This document shows, piece by piece, positions 53,916 to 63,425 of a stretch of DNA of 64,000 bases. Source of the DNA: Pseudomonadota bacterium (GTDB lineage Bacteria > Pseudomonadota > Alphaproteobacteria > Rickettsiales > UBA6187); the NCBI GenBank assembly GCA_027620075.1, contig JAQCEY010000001.1:512718-576717 (forward strand), given 5' to 3'. Both the position numbers and the translations under genes were made by a program. A model generated the notes under the pieces. The model saw only the letters and a list, made by a program, of their open reading frames with translations, was not told the origin of the DNA and did not search any database. How positions within the stretch are numbered: the first letter of the stretch is position 1; every line of letters begins with the position of its first letter.

Positions 53916-55268
53916 CTAAATGCCCTGACTTAAAGTGTTCTTTACAATACGCGAGGAAGGCAACCATACTGTTACTTTAGTTCCCCGACCTTCAGCTCCT
54001 TCTATTGTTAACTTACCTTCATGTTTTTCTGTCAATGCGTTAGCCAAAGAAAGCCCTAATCCTATACCTCCATATTTCCTGTCCCTTGAACCATCAAGTT
54101 GTGTAAATGGCTCCATTACTGTATCAACATTTTCTTCAGATAGACCAATACCATTATCTTCAACTACAAAATAAATACCGTCATCATCTTTAACATCGGC
54201 ATTTATTTTAATTACTCCCCCCGCTAATGAAAACTTTACAGAGTTTGACAGCAGGTGTAACAAAACTTTTTCTATGCGATGTTTATCTACGAAAATAACC
54301 GCATCCTTATTTGTTATGTCAACTTCTACAGGTATTTCCATACCACTATTTTCTATGGTTTTATTAATAGATATAACTACTTTATCGACTATTTTTTCTA
54401 TGGAAGTATTTGCTTCCTGCAAGCGAAGATTGTCAGATTCTATTTCTGACATTTCAAAAACATTATTGATAAGTTCGAACAGCTCTGTGGCAGCATTATG
54501 TATAAAGTCTATATACTCGTTACAATCCCCATACTTTTCTTTGAAATTCTCTTCATACCTTGAACCTAATTCCTCACTTTCTTCAGGCATTCTATTTGTG
54601 ACTTTACCTTTTCTTATAATGTCAGTAAATCCTATTATAGAGCTTAACGGGGTACGCAATTCGTGCGTCATGTTTGATAAAAAATCATTCTTCGCTTTAT
54701 TAGCAACTTCAACCTTTCCTTTTTGTTCAATTAAATCTTTTTCTACCGCCCTACAACGCTGAACCTCACTTTCCAGCTCGTCTACCAAATGTTTTAACGT
54801 TTGTGTTTTTTCATTAACCGTCTGCTCTAGGGATGAATTTATGGTTGATATCTCCTCGTGCAACTTCTTATTCATAAAACAGTTCTTTGCACGTGCTTTT
54901 GCAACAGAGAAGTTTACGGGTTTAGATATAAAATCACTTGCGCCTAACTTGTAAGCTTCCAAAATGCTTTCAGTGTCATTTTTGGCTGTAACTATTATTA
55001 TCGGTAGTTGCCAAGGCTGATATTGCTTTCTAACATATTGCAAAACATCAAAGCCACTTACATCAGGCATCATTAGGTCTAAGAAAACCATATCTACACG
55101 ATTTCGGTCTATTATCTCAATTGCCTCTTTCCCGCCCTCGGCACTTAGACAATTAATGCCGATCCTTTCGAATTTACGAATTAGAATATCTCTATTGGCC
55201 TCGTTATCATCAACGACTAAAATAGCTGCATCTTTGATACTAATATCCTCTATATCCTTCATACCCAC
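53916..55268 (-). CDS. Response-regulator/histidine kinase hybrid (REC-HisKA-HATPase)
   Basis: 450 residues, soluble. An N-terminal receiver domain has acidic residues D20-D21, phospho-acceptor D64 (MVFLDLMMPDVSG) and a Lys near 110. A coiled coil (about 130-190) follows, then a HisKA domain (FLSNMTHELRTPLSSIIGFT) and an ATPase domain (LLSNSVKFSLAGG, DNGIGLSEEN, YGGIGLGLSLANALTEKHEG). It likely receives phosphate from, or works in parallel with, the membrane kinase at 49992. It is the first gene of the four-gene unit. No DNA-binding output is encoded next to it. Confidence 0.9.
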   Translation of the reverse strand: MGMKDIEDISIKDAAILVVDDNEANRDILIRKFERIGINCLSAEGGKEAIEIIDRNRVDMVFLDLMMPDVSGFDVLQYVRKQYQPWQLPIIIVTAKNDTESILEAYKLGASDFISKPVNFSVAKARAKNCFMNKKLHEEISTINSSLEQTVNEKTQTLKHLVDELESEVQRCRAVEKDLIEQKGKVEVANKAKNDFLSNMTHELRTPLSSIIGFTDIIRKGKVTNRMPEESEELGSRYEENFKEKYGDCNEYIDFIHNAATELFELINNVFEMSEIESDNLRLQEANTSIEKIVDKVVISINKTIENSGMEIPVEVDITNKDAVIFVDKHRIEKVLLHLLSNSVKFSLAGGVIKINADVKDDDGIYFVVEDNGIGLSEENVDTVMEPFTQLDGSRDRKYGGIGLGLSLANALTEKHEGKLTIEGAEGRGTKVTVWLPSSRIVKNTLSQGI

Positions 55269-55680
55269 TCAACAATGTTTTTCTTTTTGAAAAATTGTTA
55301 TATATCTTCTCTAGCCCTAGCACTCAAAAAACTTAAATACATCGATAGGATTAATGATTTTATAACAATACCTCTTAATGATTAACAATCCGTTAATTTA
55401 CAAAAAGATACGAGCTTTACGGAGGTATAGTTACCGTTATCAACACAACAGCCGTTCGCACGCATCATTTACATTGCAACGCTCATCTCGAAGTATTTCA
55501 AAAATGGCAAGGGTATATTTCTTTCGAAATACATACCTCAATCTGATTTTTACAAAGCTAGTATTTGGATAATCTAAATTCTAAGGAAGAACAAACTGTT
55601 ACTTTGGAATGCCAACAGTTATGTGGAAAGTTTTTCTTTAAATTGTAAAGTGAAGTTGGCTTGCTCTGGAAGTGCTTGGT
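55269..55680. other. 412-base gap, nothing clear
   Basis: AT-rich sequence that should contain the promoter of the four-gene sensory unit. AACAAT...ATTGTT (about 55271-55297) is a weak dyad. I see no gene or known RNA in it. Confidence 0.4.
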
Positions 55681-56322
55681 TCATGCAACCTCCTGAACGT
55701 ATGCGCCAGCGAGCTCTTTCACAATCATCGGAGTCCAAACCTTGATAGGGGTAAAGATTTCGTGCTTGCCAAGATGCGCAAACAGCGAGCCCTCTGCACT
55801 GAAAGCCGATGAGCCGGTCAATGCATCAAGACGAAAATCGCGGCGCTGGAACTTGCCCTTACCGATATAACCCCACTCTGCGAAAGCAATCGGTTTGCCA
55901 TTTCTGGCTTTCATTGTTAGGGCATCACCATGTATGAGGTTGAGTGACAGCACAAAGCTTGCAGCGCGGTAAAGATCATCTTTTTCGTTAAGTGAGAGAT
56001 ATTCAGCGAAGATCCCAAGTAAGTTATCTCGACAGTCGTCGATATTGTCAGGCAATAATTCAATGCCATAAATACACATTACTGCTAACAGAGCGAAGTT
56101 GCGTTTCTCGAAGTCAGACTTGCCGTATTTAAGTTCTACCGCTGCAAGCTTACGACGCAGCACATGCGTTAAAAAATTTCCGTCTCCGCAAGCTGGCTCC
56201 AGAAAGCGGGAATCAATACGTTCTGACTCACCCTTTACAAGATCAAGCATGGCTTCCACCATCCACGCTGGCGTGAAAACTTCTCCGTGATCTATGACTC
56301 TTTGTTTTGATTTGATCAGCAA
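55681..56322 (-). CDS. N6-adenine-type DNA methyltransferase
   Basis: 213 residues. It starts with RVIDHGEVFTPAWMVEAMLD and has SAM-binding motif I, FLEPACGDGNFL, followed by VLRRKLAAVELKYGKSDFEK, IYGIELLPDNIDDCR and LIHGDALTM. The catalytic NPPY motif is not evident; the tail (FAEWGYIGKGKFQRRDFRLD, ALTGSSAFSAEGSLFAHLGK) matches a widespread short family of island-borne methylases. These may need a partner protein or lack full activity. No restriction gene is adjacent. It lies near the right end of the tRNA-Leu island. Confidence 0.78.
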   Translation of the reverse strand: MLIKSKQRVIDHGEVFTPAWMVEAMLDLVKGESERIDSRFLEPACGDGNFLTHVLRRKLAAVELKYGKSDFEKRNFALLAVMCIYGIELLPDNIDDCRDNLLGIFAEYLSLNEKDDLYRAASFVLSLNLIHGDALTMKARNGKPIAFAEWGYIGKGKFQRRDFRLDALTGSSAFSAEGSLFAHLGKHEIFTPIKVWTPMIVKELAGAYVQEVA

Positions 56323-56529
56323 GGCGTAATCTCTAACGTTATGATTTAATCTTTTTTACTCTGCTCTTTTATCACCGTGCGGATTTTTGAAAGCCCCAGA
56401 ACAGCAAAACGCCGTTCCGCTGGTGAAATTATATTATAAGGTTGAGTATTGCAACTGTTTTGATATTCCAGTAAGATGCAGCTACTTATTTTAACATATA
56501 TCCACAGGAAATTTGACGGGTTAAAAATG

Positions 56530-56790
56530 ACTTTGGGGGTACTTATGGGGGTATATACAAAAACCCAACGCAAATTATTTTTATATATCAATAATATACA
56601 ATCCGCTTCAGGTTGCCTCCGGAGCACCATCTTGCAACGCACCACCTACGAAAGGCATGAAAGCCCTTACTTTACAAGGTTTTTAGGTCTAACATATCCC
56701 GTAATGTCAAATAAGATACACTTACTTTAACATCTGTTGAAATCTATTTTCTCTTTACTTTATAAGGCTCTTGAGCTTAACTATCTCTAC
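56530..56790. other. Right attachment region of the tRNA-Leu island
   Basis: GGGGGTACTTATGGGGGTAT (about 56533-56552) mirrors the arm sites before the integrase. GCCTCCGGAGCACCA (about 56615-56629) is a degenerate copy of the tRNA-Leu 3' end. TTACTTTACAAGGTTTTTAG (about 56670) and TTACTTTATAAGGCTCTTGA (about 56754) repeat the sequence found downstream of tRNA-Leu. Two copies suggest more than one insertion at this site. No other gene is convincing between 56323 and 56880. Confidence 0.5.
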
Positions 56791-56889
56791 TGTTATCTAA
56801 TTATATATATTGTAACATACTCGCAAAAAAGAGGGTAATTATGCGGATATGTTTTTACGGGTGTGGTAACGAACAAAGGTTCTAAGAAG

Positions 56890-57054
56890 ATGTTATTGAA
56901 AAATAAACAAGATTCCATTTTCGATAATAAAGGATACTATTACAAATTTGGTACAAGTCTTTGCGGATTTATGGTAGAAGAATTTACCCGTCCGGTCAAA
57001 GCGATAGAAGAAAACCTTTATGGTATAAGTTGTTCTTTAAGCCGGCTGCTTTGA
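56890..57054 (+). CDS. Small hypothetical protein (doubtful)
   Basis: A 54-codon frame beginning MLLKNKQDSIFDNKGYYYKF with AAGAAG before the ATG. No family is recognised, it has no clear neighbours, and the surrounding DNA is AT-rich island-border sequence. I list it only because it has a plausible start. The stretch to 57269 holds nothing else visible. Confidence 0.25.
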   Translation: MLLKNKQDSIFDNKGYYYKFGTSLCGFMVEEFTRPVKAIEENLYGISCSLSRLL

Positions 57055-57269
57055 GATCACCATAACAAAGACAGTATAATATACCCTTCAATTAAAAAAA
57101 CGGTTCAACAAATATCGTTCTAACAAGTTACACTGCAAAATTAAGGTTAGCACTAGACTTTGTTTTAAAATGTGAAATGAATGGAAACAATAGATGTAAG
57201 GTACTAGAGTATAGAAATTTACAGATGACGAATTAAAGACTTTGAAGAAACTTAATAATCTAAAAACAA

Positions 57270-58085
57270 ATGCCGCAAGCAAAAATTAAAAATCGCAAAA
57301 TGCATTATACTGACACAGGCACCGGAGAGGTTATTTTGTTCGGTCATAGTTTCCTGTGGGACAATCAGATGTGGCAGGAACAGGTTGAGGTATTATCTAC
57401 ACAATATCGCTGCATAGTGCCTGACTTATGGGGACATGGTGAGTCAGACTATCTTGATAATTCTGAATGCAATATCGCAGAGCTTGCTGATGACCATATT
57501 CTATTAATGGATTCTTTAGGCATAGAAAAATTTTCTATTATCGGGCTTTCTGTTGGCGGTATGTGGGCAGCTCATATTGCTTTTAAATATCCTGAACGCA
57601 TTAATAAGCTTGTTTTATGTGATACTGATTTGGGTAAGGAGCCGTTATTCAATAAATTTAAATATTATGTAATGATAAAAATGATGGAGCGTGCAAACTG
57701 CGTACCGCCTAAATTAGTCGAAAAGGTTATCCCGATATTTTTTTCAAAAACAACGTTAGAAAACAATAAGAAATTAGTCTGTTATTTTAAAAACAAACTT
57801 TCTTCCATTAGTAAAGAGTGCATACCTACTATAGCAACCCTCGCTAGGGCTATATTTTGGCGTGATAGCTTTTTGAACGAATTAAAACAAATTAAAGCAG
57901 AGACAAAAATAATTGTTGGCAGCGATGACATAGCTCGCCCGCCAAATGAAGCAAGGAGACTAGAAAAACTTATACCGAATGCTACTTTGTCAATAATCGA
58001 AAATTCAGGACATATCCCATCTTGCGAACAGCCGAAGTTATTAAATGCGGTCTTATTATACTTCTTTGATAAAACCGCTTCTTAG
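57270..58085 (+). CDS. Alpha/beta-hydrolase fold protein
   Basis: 271 residues. The nucleophile elbow IIGLSVGGMWAAH (Ser), the acid in IIVGSDDIARPPNEA (Asp) and the base in NSGHIPSCEQP (His) give a full catalytic triad. The oxyanion region is GHSFLWDNQMW. The pattern resembles 3-oxoadipate enol-lactonase or haloperoxidase-type hydrolases, but the substrate cannot be predicted. No signal peptide, so cytoplasmic. Standing alone, it converges on rhlE and shares the hairpin at 58262. Confidence 0.88.
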   Translation: MPQAKIKNRKMHYTDTGTGEVILFGHSFLWDNQMWQEQVEVLSTQYRCIVPDLWGHGESDYLDNSECNIAELADDHILLMDSLGIEKFSIIGLSVGGMWAAHIAFKYPERINKLVLCDTDLGKEPLFNKFKYYVMIKMMERANCVPPKLVEKVIPIFFSKTTLENNKKLVCYFKNKLSSISKECIPTIATLARAIFWRDSFLNELKQIKAETKIIVGSDDIARPPNEARRLEKLIPNATLSIIENSGHIPSCEQPKLLNAVLLYFFDKTAS

Positions 58086-58261
58086 CTTTAAAAAAACACT
58101 ATGTGGGTGTCTTTTCAATTCCTAACCGGACTTTTCTTTATTAACTAATTCCTTACCTGTACCTCGCGATTCCCTCCGAAACACCGATTACACTTATTTT
58201 AAGTCGCAAAAATATAAAGGTGCTAAGGCTAATAATGATTTTATGATGCAATTAAAAAAAC

Positions 58262-58292
58262 ACCCTTATAACTACTTAATAGCTATAAGGGT
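58262..58292. terminator. Bidirectional terminator-like hairpin
   Basis: ACCCTTATA (58262-58270) pairs with TATAAGGGT (58284-58292), with an A-run before and T-rich sequence after. It lies between the converging hydrolase and rhlE genes. Confidence 0.7.
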
Positions 58293-58330
58293 ATTTAATA
58301 AAATTACTTAAAATGAATAACGGTAAATTT

Positions 58331-59578
58331 TTACGCTACCATTTTACCTTTAAACATTCTGGCAGGTTTTTTTGCACCGGAATTGGTAGAACCGGTCGTA
58401 TTATTACCTTTGTTCTTATTCCTAAACCTATTTTTCTTTCTTTTTGCAGGATCGCTCTTGGAAGCTGCCTTACCTGATTCTGACGATCCGCCCGATCCGG
58501 GGTTTAGAAGCCTTTCAATCGCAGACCACTTGGATTTATCCTGAGGTGATACGAGATTAAGCGCACAACCTTTAGCACCTGCTCTGGCAGTTCTTCCGAT
58601 ACGGTGGATATAATCTTCGGCACATTGAGGCAAATCATAATTGATTACATGTTCAATATGCGGAATATCTAAGCCTCTTGCTGCCACATCAGTAGCTACA
58701 AGTATGCGGTATTTCTTCCTTCTGAAAGCCTCTATAACTCTTTCACGTTTACTTTGACGCAAGTCACCGTGGATAGCTTCCGCACTATAGCCTTTCTTGG
58801 CAAGTTTGATTGCCATTTTTTCAGTACCGTATTTAGTTTTAACAAAAACTATTATCGAACCTTCACGCCTATCAAGCTCCGAAAGGAAAGTGTCATACTT
58901 ATCCGCCTCACTGATACGCATTATATCCTGTGTGATATTTGCAGCCGGCGACGAAGTCGGGCTTACGGATATATGTACGGGATCCTTTAAATACTTATCG
59001 GCTATCTTAACAATGTTTTTAGGCAGTGTCGCAGAAAACAAAAGAGTCTGACGAGAACCGGTCATATATTTCATTATATTATCTATCTGGATACTAAAAC
59101 CCATATCCAACATACGGTCGGTTTCATCAAGAACCAAAAAATCCGCATTATTAAGCATAAGGCTTCCACGCTCCAGATGGTCATTGATACGTCCGGGCGT
59201 ACCGACTATTAATCTCGGTCTGTTACGCAACTGTTGCAGTTGTTTTACCATCGAATCGCCACCGATTAGCATCGCTGTTTTTATCTTAGAATTTCTTCCA
59301 AGCATATCTTGTAGTTGCTTTAATACTTGAGTAGCAAGTTCACGTGTCGGGGTCATAACCAGTGCCATACCGTTAGAATCGGTCATAAGTTTTGTTACCA
59401 GAGGTATTCCGAACGCAGCAGTTTTACCTGTACCCGTTTGAGCAGAGCCTAAAATGTCCCTCCCCTCTAAAGCAAGAGGTATAGCCTGTTGCTGTATCGG
59501 GGTAGGTTCATTAAATTGCAAATGCTGCAAAGTATGGTTAAGGGCTTCAGGTAAGCCCATTTCTTTAAATGTTTTCAT
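58331..59578 (-). CDS. rhlE: DEAD-box RNA helicase (RhlE-like)
   Basis: 415 residues from the ATG at 59578. All core motifs are visible: Q-motif (FNEPTPIQQQAIPLA), I (AQTGTGKTAAF), Ia (TPTRELATQ), II (LVLDETDRMLD, where the usual DEAD reads DETD), III (FSATLPK), V (VATDVAARGLDIPHI) and VI (YIHRIGRTARAG). A basic, low-complexity tail rich in Lys/Asn (KKNRFRNKNKGNNTTGS) follows. It unwinds RNA, usually in ribosome assembly or cold adaptation. It follows the cold-shock gene in the same direction, which suggests joint use in the cold. Confidence 0.93.
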   Translation of the reverse strand: MKTFKEMGLPEALNHTLQHLQFNEPTPIQQQAIPLALEGRDILGSAQTGTGKTAAFGIPLVTKLMTDSNGMALVMTPTRELATQVLKQLQDMLGRNSKIKTAMLIGGDSMVKQLQQLRNRPRLIVGTPGRINDHLERGSLMLNNADFLVLDETDRMLDMGFSIQIDNIMKYMTGSRQTLLFSATLPKNIVKIADKYLKDPVHISVSPTSSPAANITQDIMRISEADKYDTFLSELDRREGSIIVFVKTKYGTEKMAIKLAKKGYSAEAIHGDLRQSKRERVIEAFRRKKYRILVATDVAARGLDIPHIEHVINYDLPQCAEDYIHRIGRTARAGAKGCALNLVSPQDKSKWSAIERLLNPGSGGSSESGKAASKSDPAKRKKNRFRNKNKGNNTTGSTNSGAKKPARMFKGKMVA

Positions 59579-59662
59579 ATGAAATATCCTTATTGCAAAA
59601 GAATACATTCACAGCAAACACCGTAATATCCTCAATGCAATTATATAAATTGTTAAGATAGA

Positions 59663-59872
59663 TTAGTCAGATAATAACTGAACATGTGCAGCAGACGACT
59701 TGCCTTTTACAGTAGCTATTTCATAGCTTACTTTTTGACCGTCATCAAGCTGTCTTATACCGCTTTTTTCAAGCGCACTTATATGAACAAAAACATCACT
59801 CGAACCATCATCAGGTTGAATAAAGCCATATCCCTTAGTTGCATTAAACCATTTTACCGTTCCGTTTGCCAT
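59663..59872 (-). CDS. Cold-shock-domain protein
   Basis: 69 residues from the ATG at 59872 (MANGTVKWFNATKGYGFIQP), with RNP1 (KGYGFIQ) and RNP2 (DVFVHISAL) RNA-binding motifs. It binds single-stranded RNA or DNA and opens RNA structure. A good GGAAATAATT ribosome region precedes it. The 5' leader contains a strong hairpin (CCCGTA at 59913-59918 pairing with TACGGG at 59929-59934, with further outer pairing), as seen in regulated cold-shock leaders. Confidence 0.93.
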   Translation of the reverse strand: MANGTVKWFNATKGYGFIQPDDGSSDVFVHISALEKSGIRQLDDGQKVSYEIATVKGKSSAAHVQLLSD

Positions 59873-59902
59873 AATTATTTCCTTTAGCATTATAGTTAAA
59901 AA

Positions 59903-59942
59903 AGAGCATACTCCCGTAAATTTTTCAATACGGGCTTACTCT
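59903..59942 (-). promoter_or_regulatory. Leader hairpin of the cold-shock gene
   Basis: In the transcribed strand AGAGTAAGCCCGTA pairs with TACGGGAGTATGCTCT around an A-rich loop, 30 bases upstream of the start codon. It may set translation or stability according to temperature. No other element is clear in 59943-60140. Confidence 0.45.
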
Positions 59943-60140
59943 TATTCAAACGCTTGGGATCGACAGTTTTAAGGAAGATCTTTTGTGGCTTCATGTAGTA
60001 CCACTACTTATTAATACAAATTAATACAAGTCTCATTTTAGCAAGAGCAATTTAAACTCTGCAGAAGAACATACACCAAGATAATTTAAAAAGCAACCTT
60101 TATATTAAAAAAACATTCGGGGACTATGTAGTACCTTTAT

Positions 60141-60225
60141 TGTCATTCGCCGGCTTAACCGGCGAATCTATAAATATTAAATAGATATTAAACAGTAGAT
60201 TCACCGATTAAATCGGTGAACGACA
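60141..60225. repeat. Palindromic repeat of the TGTCAT family
   Basis: TGTCATTCGCCGG-CTTAA-CCGGCGAATCTA is followed by TAGATTCACCGATT-AAATCGGTGAACGACA. Two hairpins and complementary inner ends (AATCTA/TAGATT) make the whole a larger palindrome. The GGCGAA and GGTGAA variants show compensating changes, so RNA or DNA structure is probably maintained. Confidence 0.8.
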
Positions 60226-60326
60226 GGATAAATTCACCTATAACAAAATATATATTTATTGAATTATAATATAAAACTAATATAAATATTAACTTCCATA
60301 ATAATAAAAATTATCAAGTCTGAAAA

Positions 60327-62288
60327 ATGCCGAATTTTACAAAAGATAATGCAAATGATATATCTCGTTTATTAAAAAAAATGACCTCCGAGATATCCGA
60401 TGACAGATTTAATAAAGATCTTATCATAAAAAGTGAGCAGTTAAAAACCGTAACCGACGATGAATTAGATATCAACAACGGTGGTGTTGCGGCTTTAGAC
60501 ATAATGCACAATATCGGTTTAATAACCCCGTTTGCTTTAGCGTATTCACAGGAAAACCCTAAATATATAAAAGCTATTGCGAACTTATTAAGCGACGCAT
60601 CTAAGATAAAAGGAGTCGATATAGATCGGGACATAAGTGAATCATGTGATTTTCTCGGCTCACCCGGAGAAGGAACGGAATTATATATCACCGGTTCAAT
60701 GATTAGATTTAAGATGGCAAAACCTCGTGAAAAAGAAACATTCGGTCAACTTATAGAAGGCTTGCTGAAAAACTCAGGTCGTAACCGGAACCATACACCT
60801 TTGAGTTTTGCATTGCAACAGGGCGATCTGGAGTTTATGACGCAATATAGTGAATTTTTAGAATCTAAAGAAAGTAAACCTCAAATCCACACCTCTTCCA
60901 TAAAAAGTAATGGTGACGTTTTGGATGCAGCAAGCCGGCACAAAAAACCTAATCCTTCCCCCCTACCTGCATCGCAACAAAACAACGGCAATAATGACTT
61001 AAACAACTCTCTTCTTGCACTTGGAGGACTTGCTTTAGCCGGAACTTTATATTACGTATCTAAAAAATTGAGAAATAGCTATAAAGAACAACAGGCACAA
61101 AAGTCGGCTCAGGAGTTAATAGAGGCGGAATCACAAAGTAAATCGCAGTCGCAAAGTAAACACACGGAATCAAAAGGCAGGACGACAAAATCCGGTAAAA
61201 AGAAAAATACGGGCAAACAATCCCTAACATCAGGCACGCAAAATATAGAAGCCGCTTCTGCCTCCGTTGAAGTACCCAGAGTAATTTCTTTTAGGGAATT
61301 AAATAGCGAAGAAACCGTCCCCTTGCAAAATAATCCTGATATAAAAGACTTAACTAAAATTGAAAAATCAAAACCGGTATTACAAGCCTCATCTCCGGCT
61401 TTTACCGCTCTTACAACACCTACGGCTTTTGATACGATGGAACCTTTTTCACTTGATACTCCGCAGGAGCCACAAGCTTTAGCCCTAAAAGATTCCGAGA
61501 TATCCGAACTAAAAAAAGAGATACAAAAACTAAAAGAATCATCAGGCTTAAAAGACGCTATTATCGCCAATCAAAAGAAATCTATTCACACCTCCGGTAA
61601 AGACTCTGAAATGATGAAAGAGCGTCTAAGACAAGAAACAGAACGGGCAGATGCGGCAACCGGAAGGGCAAATTTTTCTGAAAATAACGAGAAGTCACTA
61701 AAAGAAAACCAAAAAGCTATCGAACAACAAAATCAAAGATTAAATGAAACAAATAAATTCCTGATAAAAAAAGCACAGGAAAAGGACAAAAAAATCTCAA
61801 GACTTATCAGGGAACAAAACCGCCCGCTAACAATCAACGAAGAAAAGGCAAGGGCTTTCGACGAAGGTCGCTTCAGAGGATCAATTGAAACATGGGAGCC
61901 GGCTCTTGCATGGGGTTATGCACAAAGAGCTCAGGAAGATCAGGGATATATAGGATATCTTGAAGGAACCGTTCAGGATTTACTCATAAAAGTACAAAAT
62001 GCATATTATGACGGTATGCAACAAGGTCTTGAGCAAAGCAGGGAAAGTACGCAGGCACAACTTTTACAAGCTGAAGAACGGGGTTTTCATCGTGGGGCAA
62101 ATCTCGATTATGAAAAATTCTACAAGAGCTTAAAAGAACAAGTACAGGCAGAAAAAGAAATCAGGCAACAAAATAATAATGACAATACACAATCGACCGC
62201 AAGCCGACCGCTTGAAAGAAAAGTTCCGATATCGCCCGAATCTATCGAGCAGCAGAACGCCTTAAAGAGGTCAAGATCGTTCAGTTAA
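60327..62288 (+). CDS. Large hypothetical protein: ankyrin-like N-terminus, one membrane helix, long coiled coil
   Basis: 653 residues. The N-terminal ~190 residues are helical, with a repeat-like segment (NRNHTPLSFALQQGDLEFMT) close to an ankyrin unit. A hydrophobic stretch (about 230-246, SLLALGGLALAGTLYYV) is followed by a Ser/Gln/Lys-rich region, then a coiled coil from about 380 to 500 (SEISELKKEIQKLKESSGLK, then NEKSLKENQKAIEQQNQRL). The C-terminus is basic and serine-rich (NALKRSRSFS). No known family. The build resembles host-directed effectors of intracellular alphaproteobacteria, and the C-terminus would suit type IV secretion. This is inference. Confidence 0.65.
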   Translation: MPNFTKDNANDISRLLKKMTSEISDDRFNKDLIIKSEQLKTVTDDELDINNGGVAALDIMHNIGLITPFALAYSQENPKYIKAIANLLSDASKIKGVDIDRDISESCDFLGSPGEGTELYITGSMIRFKMAKPREKETFGQLIEGLLKNSGRNRNHTPLSFALQQGDLEFMTQYSEFLESKESKPQIHTSSIKSNGDVLDAASRHKKPNPSPLPASQQNNGNNDLNNSLLALGGLALAGTLYYVSKKLRNSYKEQQAQKSAQELIEAESQSKSQSQSKHTESKGRTTKSGKKKNTGKQSLTSGTQNIEAASASVEVPRVISFRELNSEETVPLQNNPDIKDLTKIEKSKPVLQASSPAFTALTTPTAFDTMEPFSLDTPQEPQALALKDSEISELKKEIQKLKESSGLKDAIIANQKKSIHTSGKDSEMMKERLRQETERADAATGRANFSENNEKSLKENQKAIEQQNQRLNETNKFLIKKAQEKDKKISRLIREQNRPLTINEEKARAFDEGRFRGSIETWEPALAWGYAQRAQEDQGYIGYLEGTVQDLLIKVQNAYYDGMQQGLEQSRESTQAQLLQAEERGFHRGANLDYEKFYKSLKEQVQAEKEIRQQNNNDNTQSTASRPLERKVPISPESIEQQNALKRSRSFS

Positions 62289-62368
62289 CATTTATAACTT
62301 GCAAAAAAGCTTTCTATATTTAATATTCAAAGAAAAAATCCGTAAAAAATTTCAAAGGAAGACAGCAA

Positions 62369-63310
62369 ATGGCAATAACCGAACTACAACGAGCGGAAGT
62401 AGCTGCCCAAAAAACAGAAGTAAACAAGACTTTAAGAAAAACAGTTGATGACTTGGAAGCAATATTGTACGAGCCTATCCCTGTTCTTGACCACGGTTTT
62501 GTAAGAGTTGTGGATTATATGGGTGATGACTCTGCAATTGTTCAGGCAGCCCGCGTATCATACGGAAAAGGTACAAAACAGGTCAGTCTCGATGCCGGTT
62601 TAATAAATTATCTTCTGCGTCACCGCCACACGACTCCATTTGAGATGTGTGAGATAAAATTCCATTTGAAAATGCCTATATTTGTCGCACGTCAATGGAT
62701 TCGCCATCGCACGGCAAATGTGAATGAATATTCGGCACGTTATTCGGTTTTAGATAACGAGTTCTATATCCCTTCTGCCGAACAGTTGGCAGCCCAATCA
62801 ACCAAGAACCATCAGGGGCGTGGTGAAGAATCATTAAGCCAAGAAGAAGCTAACCGTGTAATAGAAATATTAAAAGGTGATTCACAGCAATGCTATAAGC
62901 ATTATGAAGAATTGATGAACTGCAATGCAGACGGTGAAATAATCGACCACGATAAAAAAGGCATAGCACGTGAGCTTGCCCGTATGAACCTCCCTATTAA
63001 CATATACACTCAGTGGTACTGGAAAATAGACCTGCATAATTTGATGCACTTCCTTGCACTGCGTGCCGATAGCCATGCCCAGTATGAAATACGTGTTTTT
63101 GCCCAAACAATGCTTGATATAGTAAAACGCTGGGTTCCGATAACCTACAATGCGTTCATGGATCATAGGGTAAATTCAACTGAAATTTCAGGCAAAGGCA
63201 TGGAAGTTATAAAAGCCATGATAAACCGTGATTTTACAGATCAGGAATCATCAGGAATGAGCAAGCGTGAATGGTCGGAATTGATGGAAAAACTCGGGCA
63301 GAATTTATAA
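62369..63310 (+). CDS. thyX: Flavin-dependent thymidylate synthase
   Basis: 313 residues. The ThyX signature [15 protein letters not shown] (RHRxxxxNExSxRY) is present, as are the FAD/dUMP-binding segments [20 protein letters not shown] and [20 protein letters not shown]. It makes dTMP from dUMP using methylene-THF and NADPH, replacing ThyA. A good AAGGAAG ribosome site precedes it. It seems to stand alone, with tilS 115 bases downstream in the same direction. Confidence 0.96.
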   Translation: MAITELQRAEVAAQKTEVNKTLRKTVDDLEAILYEPIPVLDHGFVRVVDYMGDDSAIVQAARVSYGKGTKQVSLDAGLINYLLRHRHTTPFEMCEIKFHLKMPIFVARQWIRHRTANVNEYSARYSVLDNEFYIPSAEQLAAQSTKNHQGRGEESLSQEEANRVIEILKGDSQQCYKHYEELMNCNADGEIIDHDKKGIARELARMNLPINIYTQWYWKIDLHNLMHFLALRADSHAQYEIRVFAQTMLDIVKRWVPITYNAFMDHRVNSTEISGKGMEVIKAMINRDFTDQESSGMSKREWSELMEKLGQNL

Positions 63311-63425
63311 ATTTCATTCCCTATTTAGCTTAGAGCCGGTTTTTGTGGTACTTCAACTTTTATACTTTAGCATGCTTTAATTTAGGCGGCTTCTGCCATT
63401 AAAAATATTCACATTCAAGGTAAAT

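Noticed and set aside
56346..56645. 99-codon leftward frame upstream of the methyltransferase
   Set aside because: Most of it covers the attachment repeats and arm sites. Only the last ~25 residues (SPAERRFAVLGLSKIRTV...) look protein-like; at best a fragment.
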